Source: Verrucomicrobiota bacterium
Lineage (GTDB): Bacteria; Verrucomicrobiota; Verrucomicrobiae; Limisphaerales; UBA11358
Direction: 5' to 3'
NCBI GenBank assembly: GCA_014860005.1
Contig: JACZKP010000176.1
Location: 1 to 38,291, forward strand
DNA length: 38,291 bases
Part shown: positions 11,001 to 17,181 of the stretch, in pieces
How positions within the stretch are numbered: position 1 is the stretch's first letter
Layout of the letters: every line of letters starts with the position of its first letter
Made by a program: the position numbers and the translations under genes
Notes under the pieces: generated by a model
Told to the model about the DNA's origin: nothing
Database searches by the model: none
What the model saw: the letters and a program-made list of their open reading frames with translations, nothing else

Positions 11001-11086
11001 GGCAGATTGAAATTACGGACGCTGGTTTTGTCACCGCCAATCGGCGCTTTTATCGGCTCACTGCTCCAGCCCAACTCAACCCATGA
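5021..11086 (+). CDS. Giant secreted lamin-tail-domain / CotH-like protein with C-terminal Ca-binding module
   Basis: About 2021 residues. A signal peptide (MNFSFLRVTAGGVMLMALFG..., cleavage near NSAA/SVV) fixes the ATG start; a TTG 21 bp upstream is less likely. Lamin-tail (LTD) beta-sandwich modules, each starting with a V-I-[NS]-E-[IW] strand and containing [IV]EL-N and DLSG, begin near residues 25, 795, 940, 1255, 1405, 1540 and 1705. A CotH-kinase-like region lies at about 330-695 (FRNRGHGSRNRK, MYYDLDTILGEG). A jelly-roll-like domain lies at about 1085-1250. Near the end is a thrombospondin-3/EF-hand-like Asp-rich segment (DTDGDGLPDYWE), then a C-terminal beta module ending RRFYRL. It is probably exported and surface-bound. 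The stop codon overlaps the next start (ATGA), so the two genes are translationally coupled. Confidence 0.88.
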   Translation: MNFSFLRVTAGGVMLMALFGSLNSAASVVISEIMYHPASEDVREEFIELHNAGTTNVSLLGWRFSKGVQFTFPSVSLAAGDYLVVAADVTTFTNKYHGVTNVVGTWTGRLSNSREDIALDDAAGNRVDSVKYADEGDWAVRRRGPMDRNHRGWIWFAEHDGGGKSLELINPKFSNNHGVNWASSLTTDGTPGAPNSVAQTNIAPVIREVQHLPPVPRSTDNVLVTARLLDERGSNVTASLHWRVDGAGPAFTSVPMPDDGLHDDGAANDGIVAATIPAQANNAVVEFYIEATDFDGLTRTWPAAAQDANGDSLGQVCNALYQVDDAPYPGVSPLYKMVMTEAERAELAQIGSGGYPGESLSDAQMNGTFISLDATGTEVRYTVGFRNRGHGSRNRKPNNQRVNFVSDRTWKGVSGLNLNAQYTHVQILGSVLSLKSGVIGADSRPVQVRVNNANLANNGPQTYGGMYAANEAIGSDWADHWFPDDSSGNVYRVIRDIAPPDFNYRGTDQNAYTNTWFKESNVSEDNWSDLIGMLRIMGTNDLFTTESARGVINAEQWLTYLAVMALFENRETSPNTGHNDDYFVYAGVNDPRFILMYYDLDTILGEGSAAGATNATIFGATAMPGFNRFMRSPDFEPVYYRTLQRLLDTTFSAAEFNTTVDQTLGEFAPASVTSRIKTWMNGRRAYVQSVIAPFLTTNAVAPVASITGEPRSPTPLRTATLTVGGAGVTQYRYKLNDGDFNAATPVATPITLSDLPQGSTNVAWVIGAGADNVWQSEASATTSMQWVINTYWPAVRINEVLARNVASFNHAGTFPDAIELYNEGSTVVDLSGLRLSDRVNLPNKFTFPNGTTLAAGAHLVVLANNADGTPGLHTGFSLNQDGEGVFLFDTVSSGGALLDSAEFGLQLADLSIGRLNGGEFMLTQPTLGAANLAQPLGGVMSLSINEWLASEFALFPTDFIEIYNPNPLPVAMGGLYFTDNPLGQPKRHAVAPLTFIGAQGYCVFKPDSDPEQGADHLNFGLAAEQGMIALLTPELETIDCIAYGPQRTDVSQGRSPDGSGTIASFLQPSPGAPNPGASSSVQTVTLVTLTNVWRFNQTDDLTSVNWTTAAYSDDSWPAGAALLYHDDDPLPGPKNTELTIGRMTYYFRTHFNFSGDPATAVLRLSPFVDDGAIFYLNGQPLYNLAVTGTLLTYSTPASRNVNNAVLEGPFTVPATNLVPGDNVLAVEVHQVNTTSGDIVFGAQLDAAITTPAGPAIVLNEILANNQSITNAAGRTPDWVELYNPRTNSIDLGDLSLSDDPGVPRKWVFANGTTLAPDGYLVIQFDDGLPATADNTGFALSASGDGVYLFQRPALGGAVLSSVTFGLQASDFSIGRVPNGSGDWIITLPTRNSQNVAAGLGNASFLVINEWMANPTTGADWFELYNPNAQPVDLSGLALTDNPSVRNKSPFPPRSFIGPRSHVQLIADDNQASGADHVAFQLSADGEFIGLYWPAGTQIHTVSFGPQTSGISEGRFPDGAAAIVSFPDTASPGSPNYQLLTNVVINELLSHTDPPLEDAVEIHNLSSNAVDLSGWYLSNTGENPAKFLVPANTVLAAGGFQVFYQYQFDNAVAPGVLSPFSFNSAHGDEFHLSQTDTNGSLTGFRARAKFGAATNGISFGRFVTSVGEEFVAMSSRSFGVDNPANVAQFRTGTGSANPYPRVGPVVVSEINYRPATNYLGNTNAAEFLELLNITSDPVTLYDPAATTNTWRISGGVEFTFPMNVTLPAGGSALIVSFDPIADPAQSNWFRTAYQVLPNVRMFGPWTGALANEGERLELLRPDPPQRPPQPDAGFVPYVLVEHVHYLPAAPWPTNGVGAGSSLQRAVPAGFGNEPLFWFAAPPSAGASLNDTDGDGLPDYWEIMHGLSPTNSVGLDGANGDPDNDGQSNRQEFLAGSNPQIGSDYFHIESVSLDANIVTLRFQAAGGRTYSVLYRDDSPVGPWLKLADVPLSANSRQIEITDAGFVTANRRFYRLTAPAQLNP

Positions 11087-14000
11087 AACATCGCCTTGGT
11101 ATCGTTATTCGCGGCTTTTTGTGCGCCCGAACCCGGCCCAACCGCTGGAAGTGCCGCGAAGCTTTGGAGTGCGGTGACTTGTCACCGCTTTCGGCAGGCG
11201 ACTTGTCGCCGTCAAACGCGGTGGCGACGGAGTCTCAAGTGAATCATCGCAAGCCGCTGGCAATTTGTCGTGCCGCTCTGCGCGGCGCTGCTTTGCCGAC
11301 CCGTCGGCAAAGCGGACAAAGCGGCGACAAGTCGCCGCACTCCAAAGGTGTTCGCCGATCCCCGGTGGCGTGGCGGGTGCGGATCGCGGTAATCCTGGCC
11401 TGCGCCTTTGCCGGTTCGGTCCAAGCTGACACGCTCCGCCTCTTGGTTCAACCGGGCTATCTCCCGTCAATCCCAGTGCTGGTTCGCGTGGAGGCGCTGA
11501 ATCCAGACGGCAGCAAGAACCGCGACCTTTGGGACGCCGAGGCGTTTCTCAGTTCTGACGTCCCCGGGGTAAACCTTTCCACCAATCGCGTCGCACTGAA
11601 AAACGGACTCGGCAGCTCGCTCGTCACATTCACTGGCGGTTCGGATTTCAACCTCACCGCGTCGCTGGGAGATTTGCAGGCCACTAGGCCCGTGACTGAT
11701 TTGAGCGCGGCCCCGGTCACGGCGGTGGGCGGCACGTTGCCCGCCTCAAGTGTCACCTGGTCGGGCGTTGTGCGCGTCACCAACGATGTGACGGTGCCGG
11801 TGGGCGGCACGTTGACGATTGAATCTGGCACGCTGGTGCTGATGAATGGCGTCTCCAGCGGAACCACCGCGCCGGATATCTTCGTCAACGGCACCATTCA
11901 ATCCCGCGGCACAGAAAACGAGCCGATCACGATCACTTGTGCCAGCGCCACGCAACGTTGGGGACAAATCCGGCACAGTTCCGCCCAGCCCTCGCTCTAC
12001 CGCTACACGTCCATCACGCGGGCGGGTCGTGCCACGGGCGAAGGTCACACGGGCACGGGACCAGTCATCCGCTCCAGCAATTCGCAAATCACCTTCGAGC
12101 ATTGCAGCCTCACCGACCATGCCGAGCCAAGCGGTTCACCGGGCAAGATCATGTATGCCACCGGCTCCACGCTGACCTTCGATGACTGCCTGCTGGCGCG
12201 CGCGCGCATGGGACCGGAGGTCGCCAGTTCAGCGATCACCTGCACCAACACCTGGATAATGGAAATGCGCGGGCCGGATGATTCGGACGGCATTTACATC
12301 CACACGCAAAGTTCCGGACAGATCGCGTTGCTCAGTGGTTGTGTGATTGCGGGCGGCGATGATGACGGGCTCGACACGCTCGGCTCCGATGTAACCGTCG
12401 AGAATTGCATCATCCGCGATTGGACCAATCCAGGTGAAGATGCCAAAGGCATTAGCGGTTTCCACGGCGCAATCACCGTACACCGAAGCATCATTGCAAA
12501 CTGTTTTGTGGGTATTTCGGCCAAGTCCAGCGGCCCGCACGCTCGGGTGAATATTCTGAACAGCACGGTCACAGGCATCACACGCGGCATCGCCGCCAGC
12601 TACAAGGCCAACGCCGAGGCCGGCAACATTCTCTTCCAGGTGACCAATTCCATCGTCCGCTCCGTGGATGCGGTTTACACCGATTTCAGCGCGACAAATT
12701 TCAGCATCGGGTACTGCAACTTATCGGAATCCTGGCCGGGCGAGGGCAACTTCATCGCCGACCCGCTGTTCGTGGACGCGGTCACAAATTTTCATCTGGA
12801 ATCCATTTCCCCCTGCATTGACGCAGGCGACCCGGCCTCGCCACTCGACCCAGACGGCACGCGTGTGGATGTTGGGGCTTATGCATTTCAGCAGGACCTT
12901 CCCGGCACCAAGGTTGGCGGCACGCTAATCAGCAACACCACGTGGACGTTGGACGGGAGTCCGTACATCGTGACCAACGACGTAACGGTCTCAACCAACG
13001 TCACCCTGACCATCGAAGCCGGGGTGCTCGTTCAACTTCGCAGCAACTTGTCCGTCGTAACGGAAGCCGGTGGCTTGATTGAGGTCGCCGGCACTTCAGC
13101 GCTGCCGGTTTTGTTCCGGTCAGCCGACGGCACGAATATTTGGGGACGTCTCGGTGCCATCGGCACGAATGCCAGCCTCACTCTACGGCACGCTGATCTG
13201 GCGCAAGGCCAGACCGTGGTGCTCAATGGCGCGAGCGGCTGGTTCGAGTTCTCCTATTTCCACGATTATTTCGCTCAACCAATCCTTTTGAGCGAACAAG
13301 CCGCCTCCGTGCTCGTGCGCGGCTGCCATTTTCAAAATTTCTACGAAACCCTCTTCCGGTTCGGTGTGACGGTCATCGAGGACAGCCTGTTCGAAAACAT
13401 CACCGGCGATGGGATTGATTTCGATTACGCATCGCCCGGTTCGATCATCCGACGCTGCACCCTACGTCACGGACCAGTCATCAATGCCGATGCCGTGGAC
13501 CTTGGGAGCAGTTCCGTTGGCGTGCTCGTGGAAGATTGTCTGATGTACGATTTCCCGTTCGATAAAGGAGTCTCCATTGGCGAAGCGTCCAGTAACATCG
13601 TGGTACGCGGTTGCGTGATGTTCGGCGTGGACATGGGCGTCGCCGTCAAGGATTCGTCGGAGGCGGTCATCGTCAACAATACCATCGCCCATTCGGTCAA
13701 CGGGCTTCGGCTTTACGAAAAGAATCCCGGCCAGGGCGGCGGACACGCGGTGGCGTGGAACAACATCATCTGGGACAATACCAATTCCATCGTGCTGCTT
13801 AATGGCTCGACGATCACCGTTGATTTCAGCGACGCTGCCGGCGCTGGCGTTTATCCTGGCACGAGCAATCTCAACGCGAACCCGCTGTTCCTGAATTCAA
13901 CGCTGCACGATTACCGGCTCGCAGCCGGCTCGCCAGCCATTGGCACGGGCACGAACGGTTCGACGATGGGCGCAATTTTTCCCGTCGGTTCATATCTCGT

Positions 14001-14382
14001 GGACACCGACGGCGACACGCTGCCAGACACTTGGGAACAAACCTATGGCCTCGATTTCAACAACGCGACCGATGCCCCTTTGGACACAGATCAGGATGGC
14101 CTGTCGAACCTCCAGGAATTCTGGGCGGGCACAAACCCGGCTGATGCCGCCAGCTACCTTCGCATCATTGCCGCTCCCCTGCCCGGCCAGGATGCGTTGT
14201 TGCTTTCCTTTGAAGCCATTTCAAACCGCAGCTACACGGTCGAGAGCCGGGCTTCGCTCGATACCGGTGATTGGACAAATCTGTTGACCATCCCACCTGC
14301 GCCAACCAACCGCTTTATTCAGACCACCAATGCCAGCGACAACACCTCCAGCTTTTACCGGTTAACAGTGCTCGCTCAATAG
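11083..14382 (+). CDS. Secreted right-handed parallel beta-helix repeat protein
   Basis: A 1099-residue protein. Its start overlaps the stop of the lamin-tail gene by 4 bp, which supports the ATG. The body contains many beta-helix turns with a repeated pattern of short strands and Asn/Cys ladders (for example VEDCLMYDF, VVRGCVMFG, AVIVNNTIAH), as in polysaccharide-binding or polysaccharide-degrading beta-helix proteins. A Ca-binding Asp-rich segment (DTDGDTLPDTWE, DTDQDGLSNLQE) and a C-terminal beta module ending SSFYRL follow, as in the preceding gene. The only hydrophobic export signal (RIAVILACAFAGSVQA) lies at about residues 100-115, because residues 27-88 are encoded by an inserted palindromic element. 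Translation from an internal GTG (11365 or 11377) would give a normal signal peptide. No enzymatic activity can be assigned. Confidence 0.85.
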   Translation: MKHRLGIVIRGFLCARTRPNRWKCREALECGDLSPLSAGDLSPSNAVATESQVNHRKPLAICRAALRGAALPTRRQSGQSGDKSPHSKGVRRSPVAWRVRIAVILACAFAGSVQADTLRLLVQPGYLPSIPVLVRVEALNPDGSKNRDLWDAEAFLSSDVPGVNLSTNRVALKNGLGSSLVTFTGGSDFNLTASLGDLQATRPVTDLSAAPVTAVGGTLPASSVTWSGVVRVTNDVTVPVGGTLTIESGTLVLMNGVSSGTTAPDIFVNGTIQSRGTENEPITITCASATQRWGQIRHSSAQPSLYRYTSITRAGRATGEGHTGTGPVIRSSNSQITFEHCSLTDHAEPSGSPGKIMYATGSTLTFDDCLLARARMGPEVASSAITCTNTWIMEMRGPDDSDGIYIHTQSSGQIALLSGCVIAGGDDDGLDTLGSDVTVENCIIRDWTNPGEDAKGISGFHGAITVHRSIIANCFVGISAKSSGPHARVNILNSTVTGITRGIAASYKANAEAGNILFQVTNSIVRSVDAVYTDFSATNFSIGYCNLSESWPGEGNFIADPLFVDAVTNFHLESISPCIDAGDPASPLDPDGTRVDVGAYAFQQDLPGTKVGGTLISNTTWTLDGSPYIVTNDVTVSTNVTLTIEAGVLVQLRSNLSVVTEAGGLIEVAGTSALPVLFRSADGTNIWGRLGAIGTNASLTLRHADLAQGQTVVLNGASGWFEFSYFHDYFAQPILLSEQAASVLVRGCHFQNFYETLFRFGVTVIEDSLFENITGDGIDFDYASPGSIIRRCTLRHGPVINADAVDLGSSSVGVLVEDCLMYDFPFDKGVSIGEASSNIVVRGCVMFGVDMGVAVKDSSEAVIVNNTIAHSVNGLRLYEKNPGQGGGHAVAWNNIIWDNTNSIVLLNGSTITVDFSDAAGAGVYPGTSNLNANPLFLNSTLHDYRLAAGSPAIGTGTNGSTMGAIFPVGSYLVDTDGDTLPDTWEQTYGLDFNNATDAPLDTDQDGLSNLQEFWAGTNPADAASYLRIIAAPLPGQDALLLSFEAISNRSYTVESRASLDTGDWTNLLTIPPAPTNRFIQTTNASDNTSSFYRLTVLAQ
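11162..11347. mobile_element. MITE-like palindromic element inserted in frame (186 bp)
   Basis: Terminal inverted repeats of 30 bp lie at 11162-11191 and 11318-11347 and match at 28 of 30 positions. The two differences preserve pairing inside each arm, because each arm is itself a small palindrome (GCGGTGAC-tt-GTCACCGC on the left, GCGGCGAC-aa-GTCGCCGC on the right). A perfect internal 11-bp stem lies at 11290-11300/11303-11313. The total length of 186 bp is exactly 62 codons, so the host frame is kept. It contains no transposase and is probably non-autonomous. No clear target duplication was identified. Confidence 0.8.
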
Positions 14383-14437
14383 TCAGCTCACTTTGTCATC
14401 TGCGCTAACCGTCTGGCGCTCCGGGCTGAAAGGCCGG

Positions 14438-14971
14438 CTATTTCTTCTGCACGCGCAGGGCGGTCTCTATCACTTTCAAATCAGCCTCAGAGATTTTCGG
14501 CGCGGCTTTCTTCATCATCGCAACGAACCAATCAATTTCTTCGGGCGCGGCAGGAAAGCCGATATTTCCACCGGGAGTTCCGTCTTTTGCTGGCCGCTTG
14601 GAATTCACGATCAATGTCCCTTTGCTGTCCAGGAACGCGGAGAAAGGCAAACCCTCCGGCCCGCCGACTTTCTTGAGCCATTGATCCGAGCCTGCGTTCT
14701 CCAGCGCCTTGTTCTTCTCGTTCTCCTGCACGACGAGTTTCACGGGCACGAAATACTTCTCAAAAACGGGTTTGATGTCGGGGCGTTCCAGAAAAGCGTC
14801 CAGCCGTTTGCACCAGCCGCACCACGAGGCGCCGAAGTGGAGGTAAATGGATTTATTGCCCGCAGTGGCTTTGGCTGTGGCTTCCCCGATTATTTCGTCG
14901 GCGCCCGGAGGTGCGGCCAGAACGGCGGTGATGGAAAGTAAGAGAACCAGCGAAAGCATGTTTGTTTCCAT
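14438..14971 (-). CDS. Exported thioredoxin-fold protein
   Basis: A 177-residue protein with an N-terminal signal peptide (METNMLSLVLLLSITAVLAA) and a thioredoxin-like domain carrying the redox motif WCGWC (Cys51, Cys54) after HFGAS. A conserved Pro follows in the GGPEGLPFSAFLD region, the expected cis-Pro position. It would act in the periplasm as a thiol reductant or disulfide-handling protein; the partner is unknown. The start was placed at ATG 14971 because it gives a complete signal peptide; ATG 14959 is the alternative. It is convergent with the beta-helix gene and downstream of the restriction gene on the same strand, separated by 194 bp, so probably transcribed separately. Confidence 0.88.
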   Translation of the reverse strand: METNMLSLVLLLSITAVLAAPPGADEIIGEATAKATAGNKSIYLHFGASWCGWCKRLDAFLERPDIKPVFEKYFVPVKLVVQENEKNKALENAGSDQWLKKVGGPEGLPFSAFLDSKGTLIVNSKRPAKDGTPGGNIGFPAAPEEIDWFVAMMKKAAPKISEADLKVIETALRVQKK

Positions 14972-15165
14972 GGTTACAAGGATATACCGCGCCGGGGTTT
15001 TGATGGGAAGTGGAATCGCAAGGCAGCCGCGTGTGAATGGTAAAACTCGATGCAAGGCAAACCAATCAACTCCCGCGGGCGACAATGCGGGGCGCGCGAA
15101 TCACAACTGCATCCTTAGGGGGACATAAGCGCGCAGGCAAAACGCTAATAAAGCGAGTCTCCCGA

Positions 15166-16080
15166 CTACCCAGCCGATAGTAATCTAACAGCAGCAAAAA
15201 TCGAATAAGAAGGAACCGGGCCGCGCCTCTGCTGCCGCCATCGTTTGAAGTTCACGGCGCTCGGATCGAGGAAAACAGAACCGTCCCGCAGCTTCGTCGT
15301 CCCGATTAGAGTCGTGTTGTAAGTCTCGGTTCGGCGGCTGCCGGTGGTTTCGTTCACCTTGCTGCCTACGTACGTCCAATCATGTTCAGCATGGCTATGC
15401 CCGTTGAGAATCGTGCACATGAGATGGATGAAACGAATGTTGCCGCTCTGCGGCTCAATCAGAAAGCACGCAACGAGATGCCAGCCGGAGTGTCCATTGT
15501 GACTCTCGCCGCCCTTGCCGATCTGGATCGTGGACTTGACCTCCAACCCAGCCGGCTTGCCCAGTTCCTTCACGGAAGGGTTGATCAGATCGGGATAAGC
15601 TTGATGCGAATTGTGTTTGTAAGGCGAATGGTCGTGCAGCGCGTCACACAACACATTTGAAATCAGTCCACTGAAATTATTTCCCTGAATGTATTCCAGC
15701 AACGGCTTCGCGCCACTCTCGACCAGGTTCGCATTGATTCGCGCGATGATGCTTTGGGTCGCGTTCATGGCCGCCTCCAGATGCGAAATCTTCATGCCTG
15801 GCGGCAACGGGACTTTCGGGCGGAAAAGCGCCTTGTCCACGACCACGCCGCCGGCCGTCGCGGCCGGCGCATACGCCGCCGCCACCAACTGTGGCAAAGG
15901 GCAATTCAACGCCCTGCCCAGCGAATCGAGGATGTCTATGGAGAAGTTCTCCCGTCCGTTTTCCACGCCGGAGAGATATTGATACGTGATGCCGGTTTTG
16001 CTTGCCAGTTGTTCCTGGGTGAGTTCTTTTTGCTCCCGCAGTTTGCGGACAAAGCGGCCCAAAATGGTTTTCGCATCCAT
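15166..16080 (-). CDS. Putative type II restriction endonuclease with N-terminal XRE helix-turn-helix domain
   Basis: A 304-residue two-part protein. Residues about 8-62 are a Cro/CI-type helix-turn-helix (LREQKELTQEQLASKTGITY then YLSGVENGR), the fold used by restriction-modification controller proteins. The C-terminal part (about 125-285) has the arrangement of a PD-(D/E)xK nuclease: YPD (Asp164) followed by LEVK (Glu180, Lys182), and then a GKGGESHNGHSGWH segment. The divergent neighbour is a DNA methyltransferase, which supports a restriction role: cutting DNA that lacks the partner methylation. No signal peptide or membrane segment is seen. The ATG at 16080 is the first start and aligns with the HTH. 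Its promoter lies over a 22-nt repeat that the HTH may bind. The nuclease assignment comes from motif and context, not a recognised named enzyme. Confidence 0.75.
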   Translation of the reverse strand: MDAKTILGRFVRKLREQKELTQEQLASKTGITYQYLSGVENGRENFSIDILDSLGRALNCPLPQLVAAAYAPAATAGGVVVDKALFRPKVPLPPGMKISHLEAAMNATQSIIARINANLVESGAKPLLEYIQGNNFSGLISNVLCDALHDHSPYKHNSHQAYPDLINPSVKELGKPAGLEVKSTIQIGKGGESHNGHSGWHLVACFLIEPQSGNIRFIHLMCTILNGHSHAEHDWTYVGSKVNETTGSRRTETYNTTLIGTTKLRDGSVFLDPSAVNFKRWRQQRRGPVPSYSIFAAVRLLSAG

Positions 16081-16102
16081 TTCGCCTTTAGTTGATACAG
16101 AA
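16081..16102. promoter_or_regulatory. Putative operator repeat 1 (controller-type)
   Basis: A 22-nt sequence (core CGCCTTTAGTTGATACAGAA) that recurs at 16120-16141 in the same orientation with 19 of 22 identical bases. The start-to-start distance is 39 bp, close to a whole number of helical turns (about 3.7). It directly abuts the start codon of the HTH-nuclease gene and covers that gene's proposed -10 box. The inference is that this is a binding site for the HTH domain. Confidence 0.6.
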
Positions 16103-16120
16103 TTTGAGCTTGCTTGTCTT
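16092..16120 (-). promoter_or_regulatory. Predicted promoter of the HTH-endonuclease gene
   Basis: Read on the minus strand, AAGACA (16120-16115) and TATCAA (16097-16092) are separated by 17 bp. The -10 lies inside operator repeat 1, and the start codon follows about 12 bp later. The -35 matches consensus only in GACA, so the call is tentative. Confidence 0.35.
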
Positions 16121-16131
16121 TCGCCTATAGT
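16104..16131 (+). promoter_or_regulatory. Predicted sigma70-type promoter of the methyltransferase gene
   Basis: TTGAGC at 16104-16109 and TATAGT at 16126-16131 are separated by 16 bp. Transcription would start near 16138, giving an almost leaderless message for the ATG at 16146. The -10 box lies inside operator repeat 2. Confidence 0.45.
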
Positions 16132-16141
16132 TGAAATAGAA
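16120..16141. promoter_or_regulatory. Putative operator repeat 2 (controller-type)
   Basis: The second copy of the 22-nt repeat (core CGCCTATAGTTGAAATAGAA). It covers the proposed -10 box TATAGT of the methyltransferase gene and ends 4 bp before that gene's ATG. A weak dyad (CTAT...ATAG) is visible inside it. Binding here would be expected to repress the methyltransferase. Confidence 0.6.
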
Positions 16142-16145
16142 AACG

Positions 16146-17150
16146 ATGTATCACATCGAACAAACGGACTGTTTTGAATGGTTGCGCCAGAGCCAGGCCA
16201 ATTCCGTCCATGCCGTTTGTACTGACCCGCCCTATGGCATTTTGGAATTCACTGAGAAAGAGTTGACCAAACTCCGCGCCGGGCGCGGCGGTGTGTGGCG
16301 CTTGCCGCCCAAAGTCGGCGGCAGCCATCGTGACCCCTTGCCTCGCTTTACCGTCCTGACCGAGGAACAAAAGCAACACCTGCGCGACTACTTCCGTGAT
16401 TGGGGCAAACTCCTGTTGCGCGCCCTCCTCCCGGGCGGACACGTTTGTGTGGCCGGTCACCCGATTCTGCAACATCACGTGCAGGGCGCGATGAACGAGG
16501 CCGGCTTTGAAGTGCGCCCCGCAATCATGCGCCTCTACTACAGCTTCCGCGGTGGCGACCGGCCCAAGAACGCCGAAGCGGAGTTTCCCGAAGTCTGTGT
16601 CAGCCCGAAAGGCGCGTACGAGCCGTGGATGCTTTTCCGCAAACCGATTGACACAAATACCGTCGCCGAGAATTTGCGCCGCTGGAAAACGGGCGCGCTA
16701 CGCCGCCTCTCAGTGGACAAACCATTGCCCGATGCCATCCCGAGCGGGCGTACTCCCAAACGCGAAGAAGCGATTTCAAACCATCCCTGCCTCAAACCGC
16801 AGCACTTCATGCGGATCATCGTGCGCGCGCTGCTGCCGTTGGGCGAGGGAACGATTCTCGATCCCTTCATGGGTTCTGGCTCGACCATCGCCGCCGCGGA
16901 GGCGGTCAGTTACGCCGCCATCGGACTGGAACTCGACACGGAGTATTTCCGGCTCGCGGAACGGGCGATTCCGCGATTGGCTGAACTGTACCCTGATTTT
17001 GTTGGGCAGGAACTCCAAATGGATGCCATCTATGGAGCCGGGCAAGAAGAGGAAACAAACCAGTTAGCCCTCGTTTTGGCAGACCACCGAGTTGGATACA
17101 AAGCGAGCAGGCGGAAAGCAAATCCTGCTCCTCTCGTCAAAAGGCGGTAA
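16146..17150 (+). CDS. Site-specific DNA methyltransferase, beta class (N4-cytosine or N6-adenine)
   Basis: A 334-residue S-adenosylmethionine-dependent DNA methyltransferase. The catalytic motif IV TDPPYG is N-terminal (residues 26-31), and the AdoMet-binding motif I LDPFMGSGST is C-terminal (from residue 238), followed by GLELDTEYFRLAERAI. The order IV-target region-I is that of the beta class, which methylates the exocyclic amine of adenine (N6) or cytosine (N4). The central region (about 45-200) would include target recognition; the site cannot be read from sequence. It is transcribed divergently from the HTH-nuclease gene with 65 bp between starts, so it is most likely the protective half of a type II restriction-modification system. 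The ATG at 16146 has no Shine-Dalgarno sequence but fits the predicted very short leader. Confidence 0.93.
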   Translation: MYHIEQTDCFEWLRQSQANSVHAVCTDPPYGILEFTEKELTKLRAGRGGVWRLPPKVGGSHRDPLPRFTVLTEEQKQHLRDYFRDWGKLLLRALLPGGHVCVAGHPILQHHVQGAMNEAGFEVRPAIMRLYYSFRGGDRPKNAEAEFPEVCVSPKGAYEPWMLFRKPIDTNTVAENLRRWKTGALRRLSVDKPLPDAIPSGRTPKREEAISNHPCLKPQHFMRIIVRALLPLGEGTILDPFMGSGSTIAAAEAVSYAAIGLELDTEYFRLAERAIPRLAELYPDFVGQELQMDAIYGAGQEEETNQLALVLADHRVGYKASRRKANPAPLVKRR

Positions 17151-17181
17151 ATTGCGGTCGTCGGAGAAGAAATTGGCCTCG

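Noticed and set aside
11162..11347. Native coding sequence of the beta-helix protein leader
   Set aside because: The 30-bp inverted termini, the nested palindromes and the displacement of the export signal point to an inserted element rather than original protein sequence.
16081..16141. CRISPR-like repeat pair
   Set aside because: There are only two copies, with a 17-bp gap, in a divergent promoter and without cas genes. An operator pair explains it better.
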